This document shows, piece by piece, positions 1 to 8,086 of a stretch of DNA of 64,000 nt. The stretch's first letter is position 1. The number at the start of each line of letters is the position of its first letter. The translations under genes were made by a program, and so were the position numbers. This DNA comes from Azonexaceae bacterium (GTDB lineage Bacteria; Pseudomonadota; Gammaproteobacteria; Burkholderiales; Rhodocyclaceae). Location: positions 186,001 to 250,000 of the forward strand of contig JAAXVL010000003.1 in assembly GCA_013335535.1 (NCBI GenBank). Reading direction: 5' to 3'. The notes below the pieces were generated by a model, which was given only the letters and a program-made list of their open reading frames with translations, ran no database searches and was not told the DNA's origin.

Positions 1-1
1 A

Positions 2-88
2 TTGTTCCATGGCTATGGCGAGACGCTGCTTGATTACAACCACCGCCAGACCAGCCTCGGGCTGGGGCTGACGCTGTTCCAGTTCTGA
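2..88 (+). CDS. pldA: Outer membrane phospholipase A, C-terminal end (partial)
   Basis: Only the last 28 codons are in the window; the gene begins upstream. The residues read GYGETLLDYNHRQTSLGLGL and the protein ends in Phe. This resembles the last beta-strands of OmpLA-type phospholipase A, where a YGESLIDYN-like strand and a terminal aromatic residue for BAM recognition are usual. OmpLA hydrolyses phospholipids that have moved to the outer leaflet of the outer membrane. The catalytic Ser/His part lies outside, so activity cannot be judged. Any other outer-membrane barrel ending is the alternative. Confidence 0.7.
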   Translation: MFHGYGETLLDYNHRQTSLGLGLTLFQF

Positions 89-131
89 GGCATCGGAAGT
101 GCGCGCCAGGTCGCCAAGCAGGCACCCTGAA

Positions 132-806
132 ATGCACCGGACCACGCGCATCGGCTGGCTGCGGGCGGCGGTACTGGGTGCCAATGACGGCATAGTCTCC
201 ACGGCCAGTCTTATCCTGGGTGTCGCCGCAGCCGGGACGGATGCCAAGGCTGTTCTGATTGCTGGCGTTGCCGGGCTGGTCGCCGGTGCTTCTTCGATGG
301 CTGCTGGCGAATATGTCTCGGTCAGCTCCCAATCCGATACCGAGCGTGCCGATCTGGCGCGCGAAAGGGAGGAGTTGGCGAATGATCCGAAACACGAACA
401 TGCGGAAATGGCTGCTATTTACATCAAGCGTGGCCTCAACCCAGCCGTTGCAGACGTCGTTGCTACGCAATTGACGGCGCACGATGCGCTGGGCGCCCAT
501 GCCCGCGATGAACTCGGCATTACCGATACGTCGACCGCCCGGCCGCTCCAGGCTGCGCTTACCTCTGCGGCCACGTTTTCGGTTGGGGCGGCATTGCCGT
601 TGCTGGTGGTGCTGATGGTGCCGACCACCTGGCTGGCCTGGGCTGTGGCCACAAGTGCGCTGCTCTTTCTCGCCCTGCTCGGCGCCATCGCTGCCGCGAC
701 CGGTGGCGCCCCGGTTTTCTCCGCAACCCTCCGGGTGACGCTGTGGGGGGCGTTGGCGATGGCCATTACAGCGGGTATCGGCACCTTGTTTGGTGTAAGC
801 GCCTGA
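132..806 (+). CDS. VIT1/CCC1-family membrane transporter
   Basis: The protein of about 224 aa opens with the VIT-family signature RAAVLGANDGIVSTASL and continues with SSMAAGEYVSVSSQSD, both typical of the VIT1/CCC1 (DUF125) fold. That family moves Fe2+ or Mn2+ across membranes in exchange for protons. A first hydrophobic pair lies at the N-terminus, then an acidic cytoplasmic segment (EREELANDPKHEHAEM), then three hydrophobic segments. An in-frame GTG at 99 exists, but family members start close to HRT.RIGWLRAA, which favours the ATG at 132. No clear ribosome site is seen for either. It follows the phospholipase gene by about 40 bases. Confidence 0.85.
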   Translation: MHRTTRIGWLRAAVLGANDGIVSTASLILGVAAAGTDAKAVLIAGVAGLVAGASSMAAGEYVSVSSQSDTERADLAREREELANDPKHEHAEMAAIYIKRGLNPAVADVVATQLTAHDALGAHARDELGITDTSTARPLQAALTSAATFSVGAALPLLVVLMVPTTWLAWAVATSALLFLALLGAIAAATGGAPVFSATLRVTLWGALAMAITAGIGTLFGVSA

Positions 807-836
807 GCCTTCGCTCCTTGGTGAGCAGATTTTCCA

Positions 837-856
837 TATGTGCGCCAAGGGACAGA
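837..856 (+). promoter_or_regulatory. 20-bp palindromic stress operator, copy 1
   Basis: TATGTGCGCCAAGGGACAGA lies 154 bases before the start at 1011. It matches the window-wide consensus TNTGTGCGCYRGCGAACAGA except at three central positions. It precedes the cluster of small envelope proteins. Confidence 0.65.
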
Positions 857-1010
857 TGGGCCACCACTGAGCCCATAAGCTGAGTCCATCCGAGCCCATC
901 GCAGTCAATTCTGCGGAGAGTCGCCGCCGCAGTCACGCTGCGCGATTCTGGTGAAGACAGCGGCATCACCTGCCGCGGTGAAAGAATCAATTCCATTGAG
1001 GAACAACAAC

Positions 1011-1622
1011 ATGAACAAGTTCAACATCAACATCGCCGCAATCGCAGTCGCTCTGGCTTTTAGCACCGGTGCCTTGGCAGAAGGTATGTCTAAAGCCGAT
1101 TACAAGGCCGCAAAAGAGAAAATCTCTGTCGAGTACAAGACTGCAAAAACTGCCTGTGCTTCGCTCTCAGGCAATGCCAAGGATGTTTGCAAGGCAGAAG
1201 CCAAGGGCAAGGAGAATGTCGCTGAAGCCGAACTCAAGGCTTCCTACGAGCCGACTCAGAAACACAGCTATGAGGCGCGCGTCGCCAAGGCTGAGGCTGA
1301 TCGCGATGTCGCGGTCGAAAAGTGCGATGACCTGGCCGGCAATGCCAAGGATGTCTGCGTCAAGGAGGCCAAGGCAGCAGAAACCACAGCCAAGGCCGAT
1401 GCCAAGGCTCAAATGAAGACCTCCGAAGCCAACACAAAAGCGGTTGAAAAGACGGCGGATGCGCGCAGCGATGCCAGCAAGAAGGGCGTCGATGCTCGCA
1501 AGGACGCGGCTGAAGACAAGAGCGATGCCAACTATGCCGTGGCCAAGGAAAAGTGTGACACCTTTTCGGGTACCGCCAAGGATTCTTGCCTGAGCCAGGC
1601 CAAGGCACGTTTCAACAAGTAA
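1011..1622 (+). CDS. Periplasmic Lys/Ala-rich repeat protein
   Basis: The 203-aa protein has a signal peptide (MNKFNINIAAIAVALAFSTGALA) followed by a highly charged, helical region rich in Ala and Lys. A Cys-x-n-GNAKDVC motif occurs twice and a related form (CDTFSGTAKDSC) once, giving three spaced Cys pairs that may form disulfides in the periplasm. I do not recognise a named family; low-complexity proteins like this are often loosely annotated as TolA-like. The ATG at 1011 follows a TTGAGGA ribosome site and starts the signal peptide directly, so it is preferred to the upstream in-frame GTG at 951. It leads a run of small envelope genes behind operator copy 1. Confidence 0.75.
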   Translation: MNKFNINIAAIAVALAFSTGALAEGMSKADYKAAKEKISVEYKTAKTACASLSGNAKDVCKAEAKGKENVAEAELKASYEPTQKHSYEARVAKAEADRDVAVEKCDDLAGNAKDVCVKEAKAAETTAKADAKAQMKTSEANTKAVEKTADARSDASKKGVDARKDAAEDKSDANYAVAKEKCDTFSGTAKDSCLSQAKARFNK

Positions 1623-1674
1623 TCACTGGCGCCAATTCAGGCGTCAAGCACGCTGTTGTTAAGGAGTTAGTTCC

Positions 1675-1890
1675 ATGAAAACCACGCAGAGAGTCTCGCT
1701 CAATGCAGTTGTCGTGGCCGCCTTGCTTGGTTTGGGCGCCTGTTCCGGCATGTCGTCGCAAGGGCAGAATACCGCCATCGGCGCCGGTGTCGGGGCCGTC
1801 GGTGGCGCTGTGCTAACCGGTGGTAGTGCAGCCGGAACAGTAGGCGGTGCTGTCGTTGGTGGCGTCATCGGCCACGAAGTTGCCAAATAA
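1675..1890 (+). CDS. Glycine-zipper lipoprotein (OsmB-like)
   Basis: This 71-aa protein carries a signal peptide with lipobox LGAC, so the Cys near residue 23 should be lipidated. The rest is a glycine zipper (GAGVGAVGGAVLTGG, then GTVGGAVVGGVIGHEVAK), as in OsmB-like or 17-kDa-antigen glycine-zipper proteins. These short envelope proteins are often induced by osmotic or stationary-phase stress, but their biochemical role is unknown. A strong AAGGAG site sits 7 to 12 bases ahead of the ATG. It lies 52 bases after the preceding Lys-rich protein and probably shares its transcript. Confidence 0.8.
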   Translation: MKTTQRVSLNAVVVAALLGLGACSGMSSQGQNTAIGAGVGAVGGAVLTGGSAAGTVGGAVVGGVIGHEVAK

Positions 1891-1966
1891 GGGGCACTGA
1901 TCAAACGCGATACACCCGGCCTGTGTGGTCGGGTCATCGGTTGATGACTGGCTTAAGGAGAAGTAA

Positions 1967-2164
1967 ATGATCAAACCAGGAAAAACACTAGGCGTCGCCG
2001 TCATGATGGCCGCTCTGATAGTCGCGATGAGCGGCTGCCAGAAGAAGGAAGGGCCTGTCGAGCAGGTTGGCAAAAAGGTCGATGAGGCCACCCAAAAGGT
2101 CGGGCAGGAAGTCGAAAAAGCCGGCAGCAAGATTCAGGATGCTGCTCAGGGTAACAAGAAATAG
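1967..2164 (+). CDS. Small lipoprotein, entericidin/LEA-like
   Basis: This 65-aa protein has a signal peptide ending in lipobox MSGC, followed by a short amphipathic Lys/Glu region (VEQVGKKVDEATQKVGQEVEKAG). The mature part resembles the linker that precedes the BON domain in the lipoprotein at 46981-47400. No enzyme motif is visible. AAGGAG lies 8 bases before the ATG. It is one of five consecutive small envelope genes. Confidence 0.7.
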   Translation: MIKPGKTLGVAVMMAALIVAMSGCQKKEGPVEQVGKKVDEATQKVGQEVEKAGSKIQDAAQGNKK

Positions 2165-2192
2165 GCACGGCAACGGACAAAGGAGTTTCACT

Positions 2193-2621
2193 ATGAATTT
2201 GAACCTGTTACTGCTTGCAGTGGTGCTGGCTGGCGCAGCGGTACCGGCACGGGCTGCCGATGTCGGTGTGTCGGTTTCTCTTGGCCAGCCCGGCTTTTAC
2301 GGTCGTCTCGACATCGGTGACTATCCGCGGCCTCAATTACTCTATTCGCAACCGCGCATGATCGAGCGAGGGCCGTCTGGCCGCCCGCCAATCTACCTGC
2401 ATGTGCCACCGGGTCACGCCAAGAACTGGCGCCGACACTGTGCCACTTACAACGCCTGCGACGAGCGGGTCTATTTTGTTCGCGAGCGCTGGTACAACAA
2501 CCAGTACGTTCCTCGTTATCAGGAGCGCAACCGTTACCGCCAGGATGAGCGTCATGATGGACGGCGCGGCGATTATCGCGGGAACGATCGGGGTGGTAAC
2601 GACCATGGCCAGTATCGGTGA
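2193..2621 (+). CDS. Secreted Arg/Tyr-rich hypothetical protein
   Basis: The 142-aa product begins with a signal peptide (MNLNLLLLAVVLAGAAVPARA). The mature part contains RPPIYLHVPPGHAKNWRRHC and a very basic, Gly/Asn/Asp-rich tail (RRGDYRGNDRGGNDHGQYR). Two Cys (WRRHCATYNAC) may form a disulfide. Short periplasmic proteins of this type are common in Betaproteobacteria, but no function is known to me. AAAGGAG precedes the ATG at 2193 by 6 bases. The stop at 2619-2621 sits just before the next start, suggesting coupled translation. Confidence 0.7.
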   Translation: MNLNLLLLAVVLAGAAVPARAADVGVSVSLGQPGFYGRLDIGDYPRPQLLYSQPRMIERGPSGRPPIYLHVPPGHAKNWRRHCATYNACDERVYFVRERWYNNQYVPRYQERNRYRQDERHDGRRGDYRGNDRGGNDHGQYR

Positions 2622-2629
2622 GGCCGGCC

Positions 2630-3103
2630 ATGACTAATCTTGCACCCGCATTCTCCGGGAAGGCACAAACGCGCTACGGCCGCCTTGGGTTCATTGCCAT
2701 GACAATTGTTCTGCAATGTACGCCCGTGCTGGCCTTTGAAGTCGACGATGCGGCGAAAAGCAATGTGGCGAGCAGCCCACAGGCCGAGGTTTCCTGGCTG
2801 AGTGGTGGGGTCGGCGACGAAGCCATGACGGAAATGCACAAGCTGTCGACGACCTATAACGTCCACCTCATGCTGACCGGGCCGCGCGGCAATTATCTGG
2901 CCGGTATTCCCTTTACGGTCAGTCGCCGTAACGGGCAGGTTACGGTTTCCGGCGTCACCGAGGGGCCGTTGCTCTACCTGAAACTGCCAGCCGGCCGCTA
3001 TCAGATTGCCGTTGAGATCGATGGGGCGTGGCAGACACGGCGCGTTCAGGCTTCAGCCTCGGGACCGGCGACAAAGGTGCGTTTTGTCGCCAAGGGCGAA
3101 TAG
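2630..3103 (+). CDS. Periplasmic protein with carboxypeptidase-regulatory-like fold
   Basis: This is about 157 aa. The N-terminus is hydrophobic (GFIAMTIVLQCTPVLAFE), consistent with a signal peptide. The C-terminal half alternates short beta-strands (YNVHLMLTGPRGNYLAGIPF, GQVTVSGVTEGPLLYLKLPA, GRYQIAVEIDGAWQTRRVQ), a pattern seen in transthyretin-like or carboxypeptidase-regulatory domains. No catalytic residues are apparent. The ATG at 2630 is 9 bases after the previous stop; a GTG at 2618 overlapping that stop is the alternative start. Its job is unknown. Confidence 0.65.
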   Translation: MTNLAPAFSGKAQTRYGRLGFIAMTIVLQCTPVLAFEVDDAAKSNVASSPQAEVSWLSGGVGDEAMTEMHKLSTTYNVHLMLTGPRGNYLAGIPFTVSRRNGQVTVSGVTEGPLLYLKLPAGRYQIAVEIDGAWQTRRVQASASGPATKVRFVAKGE

Positions 3104-3177
3104 ATATTTCATTGGCTTGACCGGCCGCTCGGCAGATTGCCACAGGCCGAAAATGGGTGAAAAGGCCCCGCCAGCGC

Positions 3178-4878
3178 ATGGTCAGCTTTAATCGCCATCT
3201 CTGGCTACGCTTTCGTAAAATTGCCGCACCTTACTGGTTCGGCGAAGAAAAGTGGCAAGCCCGGCGCCTGCTGGTTCTGCTGATCCTTTTGTTACTCGGG
3301 CAGACTGGCTTTGCCGTTCTGTTCAACGAACAGACGGGCGAATTCACTTCGGCGCTGGCGGCAAAGGATATTGACCGTTTCTGGCTGTCCATCCAGATAA
3401 GCCTGGGCATCCTGGTCGTCGGGGTGCCGGTTTTCGGTTTTTATTACTACGTTCGGGACCGGCTCGCACTGCACTGGCGGCGCTGGCTTACGCGGGATTT
3501 TCTCGGTGAGTATTTCAGCCATCGGGCTTATTACGAACTGAATGCCAGCGCTGATATCGACAATCCGGATCAACGGATCGCCGAAGACATCAACACCTTC
3601 ACCCAGCGCTCACTTCAGTTCCTGATGGTGCTGTTCGGCGCGCTGCTTCAACTCATTGCCTTCTCCGGCGTGCTCTGGGCTATTTCGCGAGAGCTGGTGG
3701 CCTTCCTGCTCATTTATGCAGCCGCCGGGACGGCAGTGACACTGCTGGTTTTCGGCAAAATACTGATCGGGCTCAACTTCTACCAGCTCAAGCGCGAAGC
3801 CAATTTCCGCTTCAGTCTAGTCCGCATTCGCGAGAATGCGGAGGCAATTGCCTTTTATCGTGGCGAGGGGCGGGAATCCAAGCAGGTTGGCGGGTACTTC
3901 AACGATATTTTCGAGAACCTCAGCAAGCTGATCCGGGTGCAACTGAAGCTGAATCTGTTTCAGTTTGGCTACAGCTTCCTGACCGTTGTGATGCCTAGCG
4001 CCATCATTGCCGAGCGGGTTATTTCCGGGGAACTTGAAGTTGGCCGGGCCGTTCAGGCTGCGGGTGCCTTTGCCGCCATCCTCAGTGCGCTGACGGTGAT
4101 CATCGACAATTTCGATAACCTGAGCAAATTTGCGGCGGGGATCAAGCGCCTCGACACGTTCCAGAAATTTCTTCTCGCCAGTGACGGTGTCCCGTCTTCT
4201 GAAAGTTGCCAAATCGAATGTGTCCCCGGCCCCGATCTTTCAGTCGAAAGTCTGACGCTGCGGACACCGAACCGCGAGCGAACCTTGCTCAAGAACCTGT
4301 CTCTGAGTATCAATCCCGGGCGTGGCTTGCTCATCGTCGGCCCCAGCGGTTGCGGCAAGAGTTCGCTGCTGCGCGCTATTGCCGGCTTATGGCATGCGGG
4401 AAGCGGTCGCATCATCGGGCCGGAAAGCCAGGAAATGCTGTTTCTGCCACAACGACCCTACATGGTGCAGGGAAGTCTGCGCGAGCAGTTGCTTTATCCG
4501 AACGGGCATATAGGCCGAACCGATGAGGTGCTGCTGGAGGTGCTGAAACACGTCAACTTGCCCGATATAGCGGCTAATTTTAACGGCCTGGATGCCGAAC
4601 TGGACTGGAGCAAGGTGCTGTCAGTCGGCGAACAGCAGCGTGTTGCGTTCGCCCGCGTCCTGCTCATTGGGCCGCGCTACGCCATTCTCGACGAGGCGAC
4701 CAGCGCACTTGATATCGCCAACGAAGAGAGTCTGTATGAACAGCTGGCGGCGACCAGTACGACACTGGTCAGCGTCGGCCATCGGCCATCCATCCTGAAA
4801 TACCACCAGCAGGTTCTGGAACTGAGCGGCAATGGCGACTGGAAGCTGTATGCCGCAGTCGACTATCGATTTGAGTGA
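3178..4878 (+). CDS. SbmA/YddA-type ABC transporter (permease-ATPase fusion)
   Basis: The protein of about 566 aa fuses a membrane domain with an ABC ATPase. About six hydrophobic segments fill residues 25-320, including LLVLLILLLLGQTGFAVLFN, and the region around HWRRWLT..FL..Y....YY.L is typical of the SbmA/BacA-YddA membrane domain. The ATPase has Walker A GPSGCGKSS, a non-standard signature LSVGEQQR and Walker B YAILDEATSAL. Such half-transporters dimerise; relatives export or import peptides or act in envelope stress, but the substrate here is unknown. Start choices are GTG 3157 and ATG 3178. It closes the run of envelope genes that begins at 1011. Confidence 0.85.
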   Translation: MVSFNRHLWLRFRKIAAPYWFGEEKWQARRLLVLLILLLLGQTGFAVLFNEQTGEFTSALAAKDIDRFWLSIQISLGILVVGVPVFGFYYYVRDRLALHWRRWLTRDFLGEYFSHRAYYELNASADIDNPDQRIAEDINTFTQRSLQFLMVLFGALLQLIAFSGVLWAISRELVAFLLIYAAAGTAVTLLVFGKILIGLNFYQLKREANFRFSLVRIRENAEAIAFYRGEGRESKQVGGYFNDIFENLSKLIRVQLKLNLFQFGYSFLTVVMPSAIIAERVISGELEVGRAVQAAGAFAAILSALTVIIDNFDNLSKFAAGIKRLDTFQKFLLASDGVPSSESCQIECVPGPDLSVESLTLRTPNRERTLLKNLSLSINPGRGLLIVGPSGCGKSSLLRAIAGLWHAGSGRIIGPESQEMLFLPQRPYMVQGSLREQLLYPNGHIGRTDEVLLEVLKHVNLPDIAANFNGLDAELDWSKVLSVGEQQRVAFARVLLIGPRYAILDEATSALDIANEESLYEQLAATSTTLVSVGHRPSILKYHQQVLELSGNGDWKLYAAVDYRFE

Positions 4879-4913
4879 ATTTCTCAGCTTCATTTCTGGC
4901 GTTCAGTGGGTTC

Positions 4914-4933
4914 TTTGTGCGCCAGCGAACGGA
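4914..4933 (+). promoter_or_regulatory. 20-bp palindromic stress operator, copy 2
   Basis: TTTGTGCGCCAGCGAACGGA lies 98 bases before the collagen-like lipoprotein start at 5032. It differs from the consensus only at the ACGGA end. Confidence 0.7.
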
Positions 4934-5031
4934 GCCGGCGAGGGCGTCCGGATACCTTGATCAGGTAACCCCCGGTGCTTGCTTGGCTGCCAAGCGGATG
5001 GGCACTCGTTCAATGGCCAGGAGGAATTTTC

Positions 5032-5349
5032 ATGAAATATTCAATCATCTTCGCAGCGGTATTGGCTGCTCTGGCGGTAAGCGCTTGCGATAAAAAACCG
5101 ACGGTCGTAACGCCCACCGTGGTCACCGTCCCGGTGCCCGGACCGGCTGGCCCGACGGGTGCCACGGGATCGAGCGGCATGACTGGACAGACGGGTTCAA
5201 GCGGGGCGACAGGATCGACTGGTAACACGGGGGCTGCCGGCTCCAGCGGTGGAACCGGGGCCACCGGGGCAACCGGCGCGCAAGGAAAAACCGGCGGTGA
5301 AACGGTTGTCGTCATTCCGCCAACGCCTGCGCCAGAACCAGCGCGCTGA
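5032..5349 (+). CDS. Collagen-like repeat lipoprotein
   Basis: The 105-aa protein has a signal peptide with lipobox VSAC. The mature part has about 17 Gly-X-Y triplets, mostly G-A/S/N-T or G-S-S-G (for example [19 protein letters not shown]), and a Pro-rich end ([14 protein letters not shown]). Gly-X-Thr triplets form collagen-like triple helices in several bacterial surface proteins. A lipid anchor plus a triple-helical rod suggests a short trimeric surface fibre. A second copy of the same design lies at 10853-11212. The ribosome site AGGAGGAA is strong. Confidence 0.85.
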   Translation: MKYSIIFAAVLAALAVSACDKKPTVVTPTVVTVPVPGPAGPTGATGSSGMTGQTGSSGATGSTGNTGAAGSSGGTGATGATGAQGKTGGETVVVIPPTPAPEPAR

Positions 5350-5369
5350 TCGCCAGGACATAAAACCGG

Positions 5370-5410
5370 ATAACGGCGGCAAAGGGAAATCCTGTTTTTG
5401 CTGCCGTTAT
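5370..5410. repeat. Long inverted repeat between collagen-like and PLD genes
   Basis: Arms ATAACGGCGGCAAA (5370-5383) and TTTGCTGCCGTTAT (5397-5410) pair over 14 bases with one G-T pair and a 13-base loop. No T-run follows, so it may be a transcript-processing hairpin, an inefficient terminator or a protein site. Confidence 0.55.
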
Positions 5411-5454
5411 TGGGAGATAGCTTCGTGTTGCGCCTGAGTCATGGGTATTCTCTT

Positions 5455-6828
5455 ATGAAGCTGAGCATAGCAGCTGTATTAGCGTTATTTGCTGCAGCAG
5501 GTTGCGCGGCGCTACCTGATACCGCGGCAATCATAGAGCGGCATACCGCACAGGCAGCCCGTTTCGAGAGTGCGCGCGGGGCAATCTCGGCGCCGAGAAG
5601 TGCTGCCATCATCGCCGATCTCAAAAGGAAATCCGGCGACATTGATATTCTCGACAAGCAGATCGCCCTGGAGCAAGCCATTGTCGGTAGCCCGCTGATT
5701 GTCGGCAACAAGGTTGTCCTGCTACAGGATGGCGCGGCCACCTATGCCAGCATGTTCACCGCCATCCGGGCCGCCCGTGACCATATCAACCTGGAGTCCT
5801 ACATCATCGAGGACGATGAGATCGGACGCCAGTTTGCCGACCTGTTGGTGGCGCAGCAGTTGCGGGGTATCCAGGTCAATGTGATCTATGACAGCTTTGG
5901 CGGAATCAATACGCCGCTGGCTTTTTTTGACCGCTTGCGGGCAGGCGGCGTCAATGTCCTTGAATTCAATCCCATCAACCCGCTCACCGCCAAGGGGCAA
6001 TGGCAGTTCAATAACCGTGACCATCGAAAGCTGCTGATCGTCGATGGGCGGATAGCATTCATTGGTGGTATCAACATCAGCAATGTTTACTCATCGAGCC
6101 CAGTGGCTCGGCGCGCCAAAAAGACTGCGGAAAATGAAATCGACTGGCGTGATACCGATTTGCAGATCGAGGGGCCGGTGGTCGGTGAGCTACAACAGCT
6201 GTTTTTGGAAAGCTGGGCTAAACAGCATGGCAAGCCACTTTTGGAAAAAGGCTATTTTCCCCGGTTGACCGTGCAAGGCAAGGATATCGTCCGGGCCATC
6301 GGCAGTACGCCGGATGATCCGTACAGCCTGATCTATCTGACCTTGATCTCGGCTATCGGCAATGCCGAAAAAGACATTTATCTGACCAACGCCTACTTCG
6401 TGCCCGATCCTCAACTGCTCAAGGCCTTGAGCGATGCAGCTGGCCGCGGAGTCGATGTGAACCTGATATTGCCCAGCCAGTCAGACTCGCAAATCGTTTT
6501 TCATGCCGGCCGATCAAACTATTCCAGCCTTCTCAAGGCGGGGGTCAAGATCCATGAGAGAGGCGGGGCGCTGCTTCATTCAAAAACGGCGCTGATTGAT
6601 GGCGTCTGGTCCTGTGTCGGTTCAACCAATCTCGACTGGCGCAGCTTTCTGGACAATGACGAGGTTAATGCAGTCGTCCTCGGGCGTGACTTTGCCCGGC
6701 AGATGGGGGCAATGATCGCCAGAGACCTCGCTGCATCCGAAACGATCAGGCTGGAGGACTGGGAAAAACGATCATTGTTGCTACGCTTAAAGGAGTGGGC
6801 GGCACACCTCCTACAGAGGTTGCTTTAG
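5455..6828 (+). CDS. Cardiolipin synthase-like phospholipase D lipoprotein
   Basis: The 457-aa protein has two phospholipase-D active-site motifs: HRKLLIVDGRIAFIGG at about residue 193 and HSKTALIDGVWSCVGSTN at about residue 378. Two such HxKxxxxD motifs are the catalytic core of bacterial cardiolipin synthases (ClsB/ClsC type), which join two phosphatidylglycerols or condense PG with PE. Unusually the N-terminus looks like a lipoprotein signal (MKLSIAAVLALFAAAGCAAL), so the enzyme may face the periplasm. At residues 262-274 the sequence YFPRLTVQG is encoded by one copy of the dispersed 36-40-bp element. An upstream in-frame ATG would add 19 residues and spoil the signal peptide. Confidence 0.85.
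   Translation: MKLSIAAVLALFAAAGCAALPDTAAIIERHTAQAARFESARGAISAPRSAAIIADLKRKSGDIDILDKQIALEQAIVGSPLIVGNKVVLLQDGAATYASMFTAIRAARDHINLESYIIEDDEIGRQFADLLVAQQLRGIQVNVIYDSFGGINTPLAFFDRLRAGGVNVLEFNPINPLTAKGQWQFNNRDHRKLLIVDGRIAFIGGINISNVYSSSPVARRAKKTAENEIDWRDTDLQIEGPVVGELQQLFLESWAKQHGKPLLEKGYFPRLTVQGKDIVRAIGSTPDDPYSLIYLTLISAIGNAEKDIYLTNAYFVPDPQLLKALSDAAGRGVDVNLILPSQSDSQIVFHAGRSNYSSLLKAGVKIHERGGALLHSKTALIDGVWSCVGSTNLDWRSFLDNDEVNAVVLGRDFARQMGAMIARDLAASETIRLEDWEKRSLLLRLKEWAAHLLQRLL
6240..6277 (+). repeat. Dispersed CCGGTTGACCGTG element, copy 1 (in coding sequence)
   Basis: Contains ATTTTCCCCGGTTGACCGTG preceded by the A/T-rich left part TTTTGGAAAAAGGCT. It sits inside the PLD/cardiolipin synthase gene, coding PRLTV. 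Confidence 0.65.
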
Positions 6829-6872
6829 CGCGTATTGACGCACTGATTACTGAAGCAGGGTGGAACCCGGGA

Positions 6873-6892
6873 TTTGTGCCCTGGCGTACAGA
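6873..6892 (+). promoter_or_regulatory. 20-bp palindromic stress operator, copy 3
   Basis: TTTGTGCCCTGGCGTACAGA lies 91 bases before the DUF1328 start at 6984. Confidence 0.65.
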
Positions 6893-6983
6893 TCGGAAAT
6901 CGGCTCAGCAGCATGATGGTGGTCAATAGCCTTGTTGTTGGTTCATTTAGGCTATTTTCCGGACATATATGAGGAGGGCCGTC

Positions 6984-7148
6984 ATGTTGCGATACGCCAT
7001 AATATTTTTCATTGTTGCGCTGATTGCAGCGCTTTTCGGCTTTACCGGTATCGCAGCCGGTGCAGTTGAAATCGCCAAGATTCTGTTTTTCGTATTCATA
7101 TTGCTGTTTCTGGTATCGCTCGTCATGGGGTTGATGCGACAAAAGTGA
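6984..7148 (+). CDS. DUF1328 (YtjA-like) small membrane protein
   Basis: This 54-aa protein ([20 protein letters not shown], then [20 protein letters not shown]) has two hydrophobic helices and the layout of the DUF1328/YtjA family. Its function is unknown; family members are often found among stress-induced small membrane proteins. GAGGAGGG lies 6 bases before the ATG. The stop is 5 bases before the ATG of the FHA protein, and an alternative GTG of that gene overlaps it, so the two are probably cotranscribed from the promoter marked by operator copy 3. Confidence 0.85.
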   Translation: MLRYAIIFFIVALIAALFGFTGIAAGAVEIAKILFFVFILLFLVSLVMGLMRQK

Positions 7149-7153
7149 TTCAC

Positions 7154-8053
7154 ATGAATACAACGACTGAAAATCCATTAGCCGTTCTATGCGTCAATGT
7201 CGCTGGCAGGACCAACCTGCTCCGTAGTCTCGGCGACCCCGAAGGCATGTATGTGATCGAGCGCTGTGCCAAGCGGATTCGGCGCTCCGTAGAAACCCAT
7301 GGCGGTCGGTTGGTCGACTACCAGGGCAGCAGGTTGATGGCATTCTTTGGTAGCGGCGCTGAAGCGTTCAAGTCGGCGATCGAGATACATCACCGGGTAG
7401 CGGAGTTGCCTCCCCATTCCGGGTTTCCAATGGCCGTTGGGGTCGGGCTCTGCGCCGGACACCAGGCTAGGGAAGGGCGTTATTTTCCGGCTGAAGGGGA
7501 TAATCCTGCGGCCAACCTGTCGGTGGTCGCACCGCCTGGCCGAACCATGCTGAGCGTTCCCAGAAGGGCCAAACTTTTTCCCTGGCTGGAAATGGCAGGT
7601 AACCGAGTCCCTGAGCTCGAACTCTGTTGCGGCAAACGTCGCCTGGGCGTCTTTCAGGTGCCCGCACAGGAACCAACCGAGATCGCGTTAAGCCTGGCCC
7701 TGGCCGACTTCGGGAGCGGCGCGGGGCGGCTCCGGCTACACTTTCGCGGCGTTGAGACAACGCTTGACGAAAGCCAGCCCATTACCCGGATGGGGCGCCT
7801 GCCAGAAAGCGATCTGGTCGTTCGATTGACTCGCTGTTCCCGCGAGCACGGCAGGATCGAGCGACGACTCGACCGGTTCGTTTTTGTGGACAAGAGCACG
7901 AATGGTACTTTCGTGACATTCGATGACCACGCCGAGATGTTGGTGCATCACAAGGAAATCCTCCTGTTTGGTCGTGGCATGCTCAGCCCAGGTGCTCCAG
8001 CTGCAGCCAAAGGGGCTGAAATCATCCGATTCCAGACGATGGGACTCCCTTGA
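7154..8053 (+). CDS. Degenerate nucleotide-cyclase domain fused to FHA domain
   Basis: The 299-aa protein has an N-terminal class III adenylate/guanylate cyclase-like half (about residues 8-140) and a C-terminal FHA domain (about 205-275). FHA hallmarks are visible: RMGRLPESDLVV, SREHGRIE and DKSTNGTFV; such domains bind phosphothreonine. The cyclase half appears catalytically dead: the first metal-binding Asp is Asn (LCVNVAGRT) and the GD.VMA loop reads YQGSRLMAFF with no Asp. It could be a phospho-dependent adaptor. It lies between DUF1328 and an MgtA-type ATPase, with the ATPase coding region starting within about 35 bases of its stop. Confidence 0.8.
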   Translation: MNTTTENPLAVLCVNVAGRTNLLRSLGDPEGMYVIERCAKRIRRSVETHGGRLVDYQGSRLMAFFGSGAEAFKSAIEIHHRVAELPPHSGFPMAVGVGLCAGHQAREGRYFPAEGDNPAANLSVVAPPGRTMLSVPRRAKLFPWLEMAGNRVPELELCCGKRRLGVFQVPAQEPTEIALSLALADFGSGAGRLRLHFRGVETTLDESQPITRMGRLPESDLVVRLTRCSREHGRIERRLDRFVFVDKSTNGTFVTFDDHAEMLVHHKEILLFGRGMLSPGAPAAAKGAEIIRFQTMGLP

Positions 8054-8086
8054 TTGCCGATTCCGAAGAGAAATGGCGCTAATCCT

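Noticed and set aside
5130..5300. Tandem DNA repeat or CRISPR-like array
   Set aside because: The periodicity of 9 bases comes from Gly-X-Y codons of a collagen-like protein.
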